From contig NC_065571.1 of the NCBI RefSeq assembly GCF_937616625.2, positions 3,722,501 through 3,786,500 of the forward strand: a stretch of 64,000 bases of DNA, given 5' to 3'. A program made the translations under genes and the position numbers. Shown piece by piece: positions 23,228 through 32,852 of the stretch. The notes beneath the pieces were generated by a model. The model saw only the letters and a program-made list of their open reading frames with translations. It was not told the origin of the DNA and ran no database searches. The first letter of the stretch is position 1, and each line of letters opens with the position of its first letter. Source of the stretch: Mercurialis annua. Lineage: Eukaryota; Streptophyta; Magnoliopsida; Malpighiales; Euphorbiaceae.

Positions 23228-24931
23228 ATGCATCGGGCCGGTCATGTTAACACCATAACAACAACTACACATCAACAATTCTACATCAATTTCTTGTGCA
23301 AATCCTTAGAAACCTGCAATTTACTTCATGCAAAATCTATTCACGCCAATCTCATCAAAGCCTCTATTCCCTCTTCCATTTATCTCAGCAATCACCTTCT
23401 CAATTTTTACGTCAAATTTGGGGACCTCAACTATGGTCTCAAACTGTTCGACCAAATGCGTGAGAGAAATGTTGTGTCTTGGTCCTCTGTCATTTCTGGT
23501 TTTGTTCAACACGGTTGTTCCAGTCAAGCTCTCTCTTTATTTTCCGGCATGCACCGCGAGTCTATGGTTTCTCCGAATGCGTTTACTCTTGTAAGCGCGC
23601 TCCGTGCTTGTTCTTTATCGGAGGATTTGAAAGATTTGTACCAAATTTATGCGCTTATTATTCGGTTAGGATTTGAATCCAATGTGTTTGTTGTCAATGC
23701 ATTTCTAACTGGTTTGATTCGACACGAAAAGTTGTTAGAGGCTAAACAGGTATTCAATGAATGTTTAAATAAGGATATTGTAACTTGGAATGCTATGATG
23801 GCAGGGTTATTACAATTATCTTGTTTAGAATTGCCTAGTTTTTTGTATCGGATGTGTTATGATGGTCTCAAGCCTGATCATTTTACTTTTGCCACTATTT
23901 TTACTGGATTGGCAGCTGATATTTCGGATATCAGATTGGGTTTGCAAGTTCATGGACGGCTTATCAAGAGTGGTCATGGTGCTGATGTTTGTGTTGGAAA
24001 TTCTCTGTTGGATATGTACTTAAAGAACCGGAGGATGGTGGACGGTGGCAAGGCTTTCGACGAGTTGAGTATTAAAAATAAGCGATCTTGGACCCAAATG
24101 GCTGCTGGATTTCTAGAATATGGAGAACCGCGAAAAGCTCTCGAGCTTTTCGTGGAAATGACGCAGACGGGGATGGAGCACAACAATTTCACTCTTGCCA
24201 CTGCCCTTAATGCTTGCGCCAATTTGCCTTCCGTGGAGGATGGAAAGAAAATTCATGGATTGAGAGTGAAGTTTGGTTCTGAGGTTGATGTTTGTGTGGA
24301 CAATGCTCTGCTCGATATGTATGCAAAATCAGGATGCATGAAAGAAGCGGAAATTGTGTTCCGTATGATGCCTTGTCGATCTGTGGTTTCATGGACATCT
24401 ATGATTATTGGGTATGCACACAATGGTCAAGCTAGAGAAGCTCTGGAGATTTTTGATGAGATGAGAATGGAGAATATAGAACCGAACTATATCACTTTTA
24501 TTGTCGTGCTTTATGCGTGTAGTCAAGGAGGATTGATCGATGAAGGGTGGAAATATTTTTTATCTATGTCTAGTGATTACGGAATTTCTCCGGGAGAAGA
24601 TCACTATGTGTGTATGGTGAATCTGCTTGGTCGCGCCGGGCATATTAAGGAAGCTAAGGAACTGATCTTAAGAATGCCGTTTAAACCAGGGGTGCTTGTT
24701 TGGCAAACTTTAGTAGGTGCTTGTCAACTTCATGGTGATTTAGAAACGGGGAAACTAGCAGCAGAGCGTGCAATGCATTTCGATACACTTTCTTATTCAA
24801 CTTATGTCACATTGTCTAACATGTTTGCTGATCTTAAAAACTGGGATAGTGTAGGAATGTTGAGAAATCTTATGGAGAATAGGGCTGTGAAGAAAGTGCC
24901 CGGATCCAGTTGGATTGAAGTAGGGGTGTAA
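23228..24931 (+). CDS. Pentatricopeptide repeat protein, PLS class with E domain
   Basis: Intronless, 567 residues from ATG 23228. PPR proteins bind organellar RNA, and the PLS-E class usually serves C-to-U editing in mitochondria or plastids. Alternating repeats of 31-36 residues run from about residue 45 (for example NVVSWSSVISGFVQHG, DIVTWNAMMAG, SVVSWTSMIIGYAHNGQAREA), followed by the E motif region with PGVLVWQTLVGACQLHGD and KKVPGSSWIEV. No DYW domain. The N-terminus has histidine/threonine-rich sequence and no strong presequence. The last residues GV and the stop codon lie in the terminal repeat of a hAT-type MITE that starts at 24921. A poly-A element ends about 25 bp upstream, so the native promoter is displaced or lies inside it. 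Confidence 0.9.
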   Translation: MHRAGHVNTITTTTHQQFYINFLCKSLETCNLLHAKSIHANLIKASIPSSIYLSNHLLNFYVKFGDLNYGLKLFDQMRERNVVSWSSVISGFVQHGCSSQALSLFSGMHRESMVSPNAFTLVSALRACSLSEDLKDLYQIYALIIRLGFESNVFVVNAFLTGLIRHEKLLEAKQVFNECLNKDIVTWNAMMAGLLQLSCLELPSFLYRMCYDGLKPDHFTFATIFTGLAADISDIRLGLQVHGRLIKSGHGADVCVGNSLLDMYLKNRRMVDGGKAFDELSIKNKRSWTQMAAGFLEYGEPRKALELFVEMTQTGMEHNNFTLATALNACANLPSVEDGKKIHGLRVKFGSEVDVCVDNALLDMYAKSGCMKEAEIVFRMMPCRSVVSWTSMIIGYAHNGQAREALEIFDEMRMENIEPNYITFIVVLYACSQGGLIDEGWKYFLSMSSDYGISPGEDHYVCMVNLLGRAGHIKEAKELILRMPFKPGVLVWQTLVGACQLHGDLETGKLAAERAMHFDTLSYSTYVTLSNMFADLKNWDSVGMLRNLMENRAVKKVPGSSWIEVGV

Positions 24932-25984
24932 GTAGAAACATGACTAATCTCACGTTTCGTTCAACTCTAAAAATCTAAAAGCTCGAAATGTATTTGAACT
25001 CAATCGAGTTTTATTTTAGGAGATCGGACTCGTTATAATATTTGAGACTCGAGCTCAACTTCACTTGATTTGATTATTCATATAAAAATTAAAAATTAAA
25101 TTTTAATATGAAATTAAAGTATTATTGTAAAAATACATAATTAAAAAAGAATAAAAAATAAATCAATTAAAAGGAATTGGGCTTGTAAGTTAGAGGGAAC
25201 TTTAGGTTCTCTCTCTAATATTTTTGTGCTCTCACTTCTCTTTAGAAAAAACTTCCATTTTCTCCATCTTTTTGAGGGTGGGAGAAGATGATCTTTCCGG
25301 CTAGCCGGAAAATCATCTTCTCTCCGCCCATATTACTAAATAGTATAGATCTACTCTTTATTTCAATAAATCTTTGTTAAAAACTTTAATTTTGAGTGGG
25401 GTTTTTTTGATTTTATCATGTTGTAATAATTTTTAAGGTCTTTACCACCTCTTTTGCTTTGATTTTTTAGATCTACAAAGAATTTTTAGTGTTTGATCGT
25501 TCTTCAAAGTCAAGTTTTTGTAGATCTAAAAATTGGGAGGTTGTGACTTTTAACTTTATAGATCTAGATGATGAAGATAGTTGGTTGGCAAAAATACTAC
25601 GCTTCAACGGTTCAAGCGGATTTTCCGTCTCATCGGAAGAAGAAGGTCGAACTCCCCGTCCGACGGTTTATCGTTGTGTTAAGTTTGCGGGATCTATGAT
25701 TAGACTTCTTTTTAATTTTGCTTGTATCACGTTTGTTGCCTTTTATTGGTTGCTTAATCTTGAAAGATCATATAAAAAATTATTGTCATATGACTTTCAC
25801 TCTTATATTGTTATATTCATCAATAGATCTATCTTTGGAAAAAAAAAATTGGGCTTGTAAGTTGAATGAGCTTAGTAGTTTGAATCTCGAGTTCGACTCG
25901 ATTTGATAAATCGGGTCGATTTCGAATAATCTTTGAGTCCATTTTGAATGGCTCGCAAGTTGATTTGATTTGGTTACTTTCCTG
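24921..25984. mobile_element. hAT-type MITE in the 3' end of the PPR gene, with nested retroposon
   Basis: Starts taggggtgtaag inside the PPR reading frame and ends ggttactttcctg. Flanking repeats are gattgaag (24913-24920) and aattgaag (25985-25992). The outer parts carry GACTCG/CTCGAG-rich sequence as in the elements at 51656 and 57803. A 655-bp retroposon plus its duplicated site interrupts it, so the MITE itself is about 390 bp. Confidence 0.75.
25192..25846 (+). mobile_element. Poly-A retroposon (655 bp) with perfect 17-bp TSD
   Basis: The direct repeat aattgggcttgtaagtt flanks it at 25175-25191 and 25847-25863. It ends in an A tract, starts with a CTCTCT-rich leader, and contains gagggtgggagaagatga and a palindromic ttccggctagccggaa. 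No intact reverse transcriptase frame. It belongs to the same family as the element at 41955-43824. The form fits non-LTR target-primed insertion; whether it is a long SINE or a truncated LINE is open. Confidence 0.85.
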
Positions 25985-26083
25985 AATTGAAGAAGAAACA
26001 TAAAAGATAAGATTTGTTTTTTAAAAAATAAGCATATAACAATACTCCAGATTCAGTAAATATTTGTATCATCGTAAAATAAA

Positions 26084-27081
26084 GGCTAATCCCTTGGAAA
26101 AAAACCTCACCTTTCAACTCTCTTCGTTTGCACCCTCATCTTTCAAAATTCCAATTTTACTCAAATTATCACATTTTATTTTCAATTGCACCCTAAAAGT
26201 ATTAAATTAGCCTTTTTTTACTGGGAAAAAGTTCAATCGATAATTTATATTTTAATTCATTTTTTAAATAGTTCTAAATGTTTAAATTTCAACTATAAAA
26301 CCATATTTTCTAAAATTTTAAAAGTTAATTTTTTTTATATTAAATATAAATCAATTAAAAATATCATTAAATAATTACACAATCAAAAATCGCCACTCAC
26401 ATTTTTTGATCACCGCTATCCATCCATCGTCGGAAAATAATTCGTCAAAAATTAAATAAATATTTAATATATCTTTTTTATATATATTATATAATTAAAT
26501 TTTAAAAAAAATATTTTTTTTCTAACCGTACCCACCACCGTTGGTGGGCCTAAAAACAACAGACCCACCACCGTGGTGGGTCTGTCCGCCGGAGAAGACG
26601 ACCAAATGGTCATCTTGTCTGGTTAATTTTTAAAAAATAAATAAATAATTATTTAAAATATAAAAAATATTTTTAATATTGATTTAATTTTTGGACGGAG
26701 ATAGATGAGCGTTGGTGGTCGGAAAAAGATGGTGACAATTTTCGGTTGTTAAAAATTGTTGAACATTTTATTAAAATTTTTAATTTAGTTTAATTAATTT
26801 TGTGGAATTAAAACAGTAAATTTGAATAAAAGTGGACATAAAATTTAGTAATTTATGAAATATTTTTTAGGAAAGTTGAAATTTAAACATTGAGAACTAT
26901 TTAAAATATGAATTAAAATATAAAATATCGATTTCAACTTTTTCTAATAAAAAAAGACAATTTAATATTTTTAGGGTGCAATTGAAAGTTAAAGGTGGTA
27001 ATTTTGGTGCTATTTGGTGATTTTGAAAGATGGGGTGCAAACGAAGGGTTAAAAAGTAATGGGTTTTTCAGGGGTTAAGCT
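26084..27081. mobile_element. Large foldback MITE, Mutator-like (998 bp)
   Basis: Ends ggctaatccc and ggggttaagct; the arms are complementary for roughly 250 bp (for example tttgcaccctcatctttc with gaaagatggggtgcaaa). Perfect 9-bp TSD taaaataaa at 26075-26083 and 27082-27090. The centre holds a palindrome at 26559-26585 with 13-bp perfect arms (acagacccaccac). It lies about 380 bp upstream of the E2 gene. Confidence 0.88.
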
Positions 27082-27464
27082 TAAAATAAATGGTTATTTT
27101 TTCTGATTTACTATACCCATACACGTGACGTTGAGATTATTATAGATAAAATATCTGAACATTTATAATTTTACTGAAATCCCAGGTTTCCTGATTCCGC
27201 AATTAATTGGCCATTAAGCATACGCATGAACCCGTATTATTCACGAACTCTGCTCCGTCATAACAAACAGAAATCACCGTCACAAATTCCACGTCAAATG
27301 GGCCCATATGGAGCCCACATTATGAATTAGCCCATTAATCATCAGAAGAAGATCTTTACTAGTAGGACCCATTTAACCATAATAAAAACAATTCCATATC
27401 AAATTAAAACACCATTAATATAGTCTCCTAAAAAAAGCTTATTCATCTCTCTCTCAGCTTGCTA

Positions 27465-28457
27465 ATGGCTCAACAGGAAGCAGATGTTTTCCTCAAATTC
27501 GACGTCGTTTCAGACGCATCAGACCACTATTTCTTCAAATCATTCAACAACATATCCAATAAAGTCCACAAAAAAATCATGCAAGAATGGAAAATCCTAG
27601 AAAAAGACCTACCGGACTCAATCTACGTCCGAGTGTACGAGAATCGCATCGATTTACTACGGGCCGTGATCATCGGAGCCGCAGGTACACCGTACCACGA
27701 CGGACTCTACTTTTTCGACATTGCTTTTCCATTCGATTATCCACTAAAACCGCCGCTTCTTTACTACAACTCATTCGGGTTACGAATTAACCCGAATCTT
27801 TACAGCAGCGGGCGCGTTTGTCTAAGCCTAGTGAACACGTGGTACGGTAAAAAGATCGAGAAATGGAACCCTAACGAGTCAACCCTGCTTCAGGTTTTGC
27901 TTTCTATCCAAGCTCTAGTTTTGAACGAGAAGCCGTATTATAACGAACCGGGTCATAACATGCGGCCGGGTCGGGTTATTGTGGAAAAGAAATCGAATCT
28001 TTACAGTGAGGATGTATTTGTGTTAGCTTGTAAGACAATGCTGTTTAATTTACGTAGGCCACCAAAGAATTTTGAAGGGTTTGTTCGTAGCCATTTTAGA
28101 GAGCGGGCTTCTATTATATTGTCTGCTTGTAATGCTTATGTTAATGGCGGAATTAGAATTGGGTATTATAATTATTCGGGTTCCGGTATTGCTACTACTG
28201 AAGTGTCGTGTGATTTCAAGGCAAAAGTTGCTCAGTTATATCCGCAAATGGCGTCGGCTTTTATTAACAGTGGGGCTTCATTGGAGAGTTCGAGACGGAT
28301 TTTGACGGTGGAGGTGAAAACGGCGCCGTTTAAGGAACCGGTGGTGATGGCGAAAAAGAAGAGTGGGATTGTTACGAGGGTTTTTGGCAAATTAAAGAAG
28401 GTTTTAGGGTTGAAGGAAAAAAGTGGGAAGAATAGTGTCGTAAAGAAGACTACTTAG
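27465..28457 (+). CDS. Ubiquitin-conjugating enzyme E2, UBC23/24/25-like
   Basis: Intronless, 330 residues from ATG 27465 (MAQQEADVFL). The UBC fold spans about residues 35-190: DIAFPFDYPLKPP, then GLRINPNLYSSGRVCLSLVN with the presumed catalytic Cys119, then WYGKKIEKWNPNESTLLQVL. It resembles the catalytic part of the large plant E2s (UBC23, UBC24/PHO2, UBC25) but lacks their long N-terminal region. The HPN motif of ordinary E2s reads NPN here, as I recall for that subfamily. The C-terminal 60 residues are lysine-rich (VMAKKKSGIV, KEKSGKNSVVKK). It is likely an active E2 or E2/E3 hybrid fragment; the substrate is unknown. Intronless and short, it could be an old retrocopy. Confidence 0.88.
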   Translation: MAQQEADVFLKFDVVSDASDHYFFKSFNNISNKVHKKIMQEWKILEKDLPDSIYVRVYENRIDLLRAVIIGAAGTPYHDGLYFFDIAFPFDYPLKPPLLYYNSFGLRINPNLYSSGRVCLSLVNTWYGKKIEKWNPNESTLLQVLLSIQALVLNEKPYYNEPGHNMRPGRVIVEKKSNLYSEDVFVLACKTMLFNLRRPPKNFEGFVRSHFRERASIILSACNAYVNGGIRIGYYNYSGSGIATTEVSCDFKAKVAQLYPQMASAFINSGASLESSRRILTVEVKTAPFKEPVVMAKKKSGIVTRVFGKLKKVLGLKEKSGKNSVVKKTT

Positions 28458-28966
28458 TACAGCTTTCGTAAGGTAAATTCGAGGGTAGAATTAATTTTCA
28501 GGGATGTTTTGGGATTGCTTTTTTTGTGTTAATATTTAATTTGTTTTAGGTTATTTTTCTGAATTATTTAATGAAAGAGTATTTATTTGTTTATTTGAAA
28601 TATTAAAAAATACTTTTTTAACTACAAAAAGAACTATCTCGATGGGCTCTTTTTGCAACATTATGTGCCACCCAATTACACTCTCGTCTCACAGAAACAA
28701 CATAAAAAGTCACAAAATATTTACACATCTCCTTGCAATCATGTAAGGTAACTTCCACATTCGAATTACCCCTCTGCTCCCCTCTCATAGCTTCAACGGC
28801 TCTTTTTGCATGGCCCTCATAGCTTCAACGACTCCCTTTGCATTGCCCCAATTTAGCTCAAAATTATGTATGCCTTCGTGGTTCGAAAAGGTGCATATAT
28901 GTTTCTAATATTTTTAAATGGGCTCATTCAGCCCTCATGATTCGAAAAGATGCATATATGTTTCTA
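28458..28966. other. 3' flank of the E2 gene with a short tandem repeat
   Basis: At 28871-28966 a unit with attcgaaaag, tgcatatatgtttcta and aaatgggctcattcag is present about one and a half times. The foldback element at 28967 is inserted in the second unit, whose remainder continues at 31481. Confidence 0.6.
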
Positions 28967-29994
28967 GGGCTTTTTACCCAATATACTGAAAATTGGCCCA
29001 AGTTTACTTTTATACAGTCTAAAGCCAAAGTTTACATTTCATACCATCCAAAATTAAAATTCTAACCTAATTTCTTTAAATTCTTACTTTTCTACTGTTT
29101 CTTCTTTTTCTCTTGAAGTTTGGCGGCTCCTTCTTCTTTTCTATGAGTCCAGCAGAGTTTCTCTACATTCTTATTCCTTCGCTTCCGCCGTTCCGCTTCC
29201 ACCATTCCGCCTCCGCCATGCATTCCGTTTTTGCTGTTCCATCTCCGTCGTTTTGCCTCTGTCGTTCCACCTTTGTCGCCGTGCCATCTTTCTTTTCTCT
29301 TTTTGATTTTAGATCTGAAATTTTTTGTTCTTTATGTCTTCATTTTCAGATCTGTAATTTGTTTATCTTTTACTGTTTATTCACCATTAAACATGTATAA
29401 AGAGTATTTTTAAAGAATTTCATACTTATTTCATGATATGTAGAATAATTTTGTGATTTTATGTAATAAAATTCTGTTAACTCTGCATTTTTTTGTGTTT
29501 TGTTGTATTTCTGCGTTTTTTTATTCTGCAGAATGATTTGTAGATGATGATTGATTGCTGAATTACTGTAATGTTACAGTGTTGTTGATTTTATGTTGAT
29601 ATTATGTTGATATCAACTAATTTTTTTATTTTAACATTAACAAACAAGATAATATTGTCTATGAAATAAATGCCTCCTGTAAGTTTGCGGAATAGATGTT
29701 TATTTGAAAAGCAGCACGATGGAATGTGGAGTGCACATATTTGTTTGAATGATTGATCTCTTTGTGTTTTTTTCTCGATAAACGTTCTGAAATTCCCTAC
29801 ATAAACATATGTTATTGGTATTCAGCCATTTTTATATAACTTTCATTTTCTAGAGTGTTATTTTATTAGAATATACTAAATTCATTTCGGCATTTTTGAA
29901 ATTTGGTTGGTTTTTTTTCTCCTTATATTATGTTCTACGTACAAACTTTATTATAAAATCAATGTTGAATTTTATTGATGTACAATTATTTAAG

Positions 29995-30700
29995 CTATAT
30001 TAATCAAAATCAACGCAAAATCAACTCGATGTCAACCTAAAATCAACCTACAATTAACATGCACATATCCCTAAAATTAATTGACGATCAACACAAAATC
30101 AACATAAAATCAACATGTGTATACTATTTGTCATTAAAATTAATCAAATATCAACTCAAAATCAACACAAAATCAATATAAAATCAACATGTGTACATTA
30201 TTTATTGTTGACATTTTTGTCAGTTTTAATATCAACATAATATCAACAACATTTAATAAACTGGATAGTATTAATTTTGTAAATCTTTTTTAACACTAAT
30301 TTTTATTTTTAATATTTATTTATCTTTATTTTTGCTAATAACTAATCAAAATTTATTATTTATCATATATTTTATTTTTTATATATATCAATATAAAATC
30401 AACATTAAATTAATCAAAGATTAATAAATTATTTTTTCAATCTAAAATACCAACACAAAATCAACATAATATCAACATAAATTCAAATTTGTAATATTAT
30501 AATAATTCAGAATCATTATTTATATTTTTTACCTATACCAAAATCAACACCATGTCAACACTATATCAACATAAGATCAACATTGTAACATTACAATAAT
30601 TTAACATTATTATTGTCTTCTTCACCGATTCTAAAATCAACAAAATATCAACCGAAAATCAACACCATATCAACATTGTAACATTACAATAATGCAACAT
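29995..30700. repeat. Degenerate AAAATCAACAT minisatellite
   Basis: The word aaaatcaac(a) occurs more than 20 times, spaced mostly about 10-20 bp, in the core of the foldback element. Further copies lie in the inner parts of both arms. Confidence 0.8.
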
Positions 30701-31159
30701 CATCATATGTCTTCTTCCCCGATGCTACCATATCATTATCTAGTCTCAATTTAATTTAATTTAATTTTTTTAGTTTATTTTACAGACAATGTTATCTTAG
30801 TTGTAAATGTAAAAATAAAAAAAAATCAGCTGCTATCAACATAAAATCAACATAAAATCAACAAAACTGTAACATTACAATAATTCAGCAATCAATAATC
30901 ATCAATAAATCGTTCTGCAGAATAAAAAAAACGCAGAAACACAAGAAAAATGCAGAAATAACAGAATTTTATTCCATAAAATCACAAAATTATTCTACAT
31001 TACATGAAATGAGTATTAGATTCTTTAAAGATAATCTTTATACATGTTTAATGGTGAAAATAACAGTAAAAATAAACAAATTATAGATCTGAAAATGAAA
31101 AAAAAAAGAATTAAAAACTTCAGATCTGAAATCAAAATGATAAAAGAAAGATGGTGGAA

Positions 31160-31222
31160 CAGCGGAGGCAAAACGGCGGAGGCAAAACGGCGGAGGCAAA
31201 ACGACGGAGGCAAAACGACAAA
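31160..31222. repeat. Four tandem copies of a 15-bp GGAGGCAAAACGGC unit
   Basis: Near-perfect copies of cggaggcaaaacggc in the right arm of the foldback element. The left arm has the diverged inverse (gttttgcctctgtcg). Confidence 0.7.
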
Positions 31223-31489
31223 AATGAAACGGCGTAGGCGGATTGGTGCGAAGAACAAATCTGAAATTTGTGTGAAAGATGAATTGAAAGAGAAAGGAGA
31301 GAGAAATTTGAGGAGAGAGAAAATAATTGTAATTATGAAGATTTGTGTTATTAGGGTTCTATTTATATGGATGGTATAAAAGTAAAAATATATCCCTTGC
31401 ATGGTAGTTTTAAAACGTCAAATATGTGTTGGTATAAAAGTAAATCAAATATGAATGTTGGTTATTTGAGTAAGAAGCCCATGTTTCTA

Positions 31490-32852
31490 ATGTTTTTAAA
31501 TGGGCTCATTCAGGCCCTCATACTTTACACGGTTTTGAAAAATGTTAGTGTCCTAAATGAATTAATTTAAAAACATTATGAATATATATGCACCTTTTAA
31601 AATTATGAGAGCGTATATGATTCTCGATCTAAACATTAAGAGCATATATGATTCTTTTTCTTTTTTATTAAAAGAATGTAAAGTTATCTGTTATGTAAAT
31701 AAAAGACTGACTTGACGAGGAAGGATGTGACTTGTATTGTTTGTTTTGGCTTTATTTTACTCTCTCAATCGATAAGTGTTACCATTTGGTTCAATTGATG
31801 AGTGTTTATTGAGTAGCTTTTAGCTTTAAGAGCACAAAATACAATCATTTAGGAAAGAAAAAAACCATTTTGTTTGATCCTTGAAATCAATTAGGATTCA
31901 TCAAATTCATGCACTTCTATATTTTCAACTCCAGTTGAAACTCTATAAATTAATGTTCTTAAATTAGAACTATCAAAATTTCTTAATTAAGTAAGATATT
32001 AATTAATCAAGAAATTAATAATTAATATTTTATATATTTATCAAATACCTATTTTTCAAATGAAGAACCCAATTTGCAAAGCACCCCTCGATGTGTCACA
32101 TTATTTATTATCTTCATTGTTCAATTTACTACTTTATCAACATTAAAAGTGATATTGATCTAACAAAAAGATAAAAAACAATTCTGTAATTTTTCAAAAA
32201 TCTTCAAAAATCATTCATGTATTATGTAATAACTAATTATTAATTTATATTTTACACAAGATCTATATGAATTATAAAAAAAATTATAATTTTAGCGAAT
32301 TATTAATTTGGCATATTATTCCCGAATCAGGATTGGTTAAAATTATTATCTAAGAGAGATAATTAAATAATCGAGTATTAATTAATAGAATTTCAATCGT
32401 AACAAGTTATTTTGACAGTTTGGTATCTCATTTCTAATTTCGTTAACGATTTAATCCCTCATTTTTTAATTTTATTAAACAATTTGGTACCTCAGTTTCA
32501 AACAATTTTGTACCTCACTTTCAATTTCGTTAACTATTTGATACCACACTTTCAATTTCATTAACGATTTGGTACCCCAAATTAACAAAAGGACCTAACA
32601 GTTAACAAAGTTGAAAGTATGGGACCATTAAGTAAGATTTTTAAACAAGTGGTATTAAAATGTGAATTATGATATATGTGGGGAAAGTTATAGTATTAGT
32701 TTGCTCAATTATTAACGTTAACTAGCAATACATAATTGTTTTTTTTTTTTTACCTTTTGTTAAGATAAAGACTTGAGAATTAAAAAAACTAAAGAACATG
32801 TAGAACTCCAATTGATTTCTGAAGATCAAATATAGTCATTGAAAAAAGATCG
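31490..32852. other. Intergenic, upstream of the reductase gene
   Basis: AT-rich without a gene. 32405-32600 carries the repeat listed next. No obvious TATA assigned. Confidence 0.5.
32405..32600. repeat. Imperfect tandem repeat of a roughly 35-40 bp unit
   Basis: The unit tttggtacctcactttcaat-ttcgttaacga recurs four to five times with losses. It lies 250-450 bp upstream of the reductase start codon. Such phrases also occur in the arms of foldback MITEs, so it may be a MITE remnant. Confidence 0.6.

Larger units (their letters stand above)
28967..31480. mobile_element. 2.5-kb foldback element with about 650-bp inverted repeats, Mutator-like
   Basis: Outer ends gggcttttta and the inverse gaagccc. 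Perfect 9-bp TSD atgtttcta at 28958-28966 and 31481-31489. Left arm 28967-29615 and right arm 30810-31480 are inverse copies: both carry tttcagatctg, accattaaacatgtataaag, attctgcagaa and a pyrimidine-rich, serine/proline/phenylalanine-coding stretch. The centre (29995-30700) is almost only variants of aaaatcaacat. No transposase is visible. The long arms would fold into one hairpin if transcribed. Confidence 0.85.

Noticed and set aside
25489..25860. 123-residue open frame downstream of the PPR gene
   Set aside because: It falls entirely in the poly-A retroposon (25192-25846). The related copy at 43400-43820 has no matching frame.
29113..29400. 95-residue open frame rich in Ser, Pro and Phe
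   Set aside because: It lies in the inverted arm of a foldback element and recurs, diverged, in the other arm. Similarity comes from the DNA repeat, and no protein family fits.
31025..31402. 125-residue minus-strand open frame
   Set aside because: It is the inverse counterpart of the left-arm frame in the same foldback element. The composition is simple and I see no evidence of selection on the protein.
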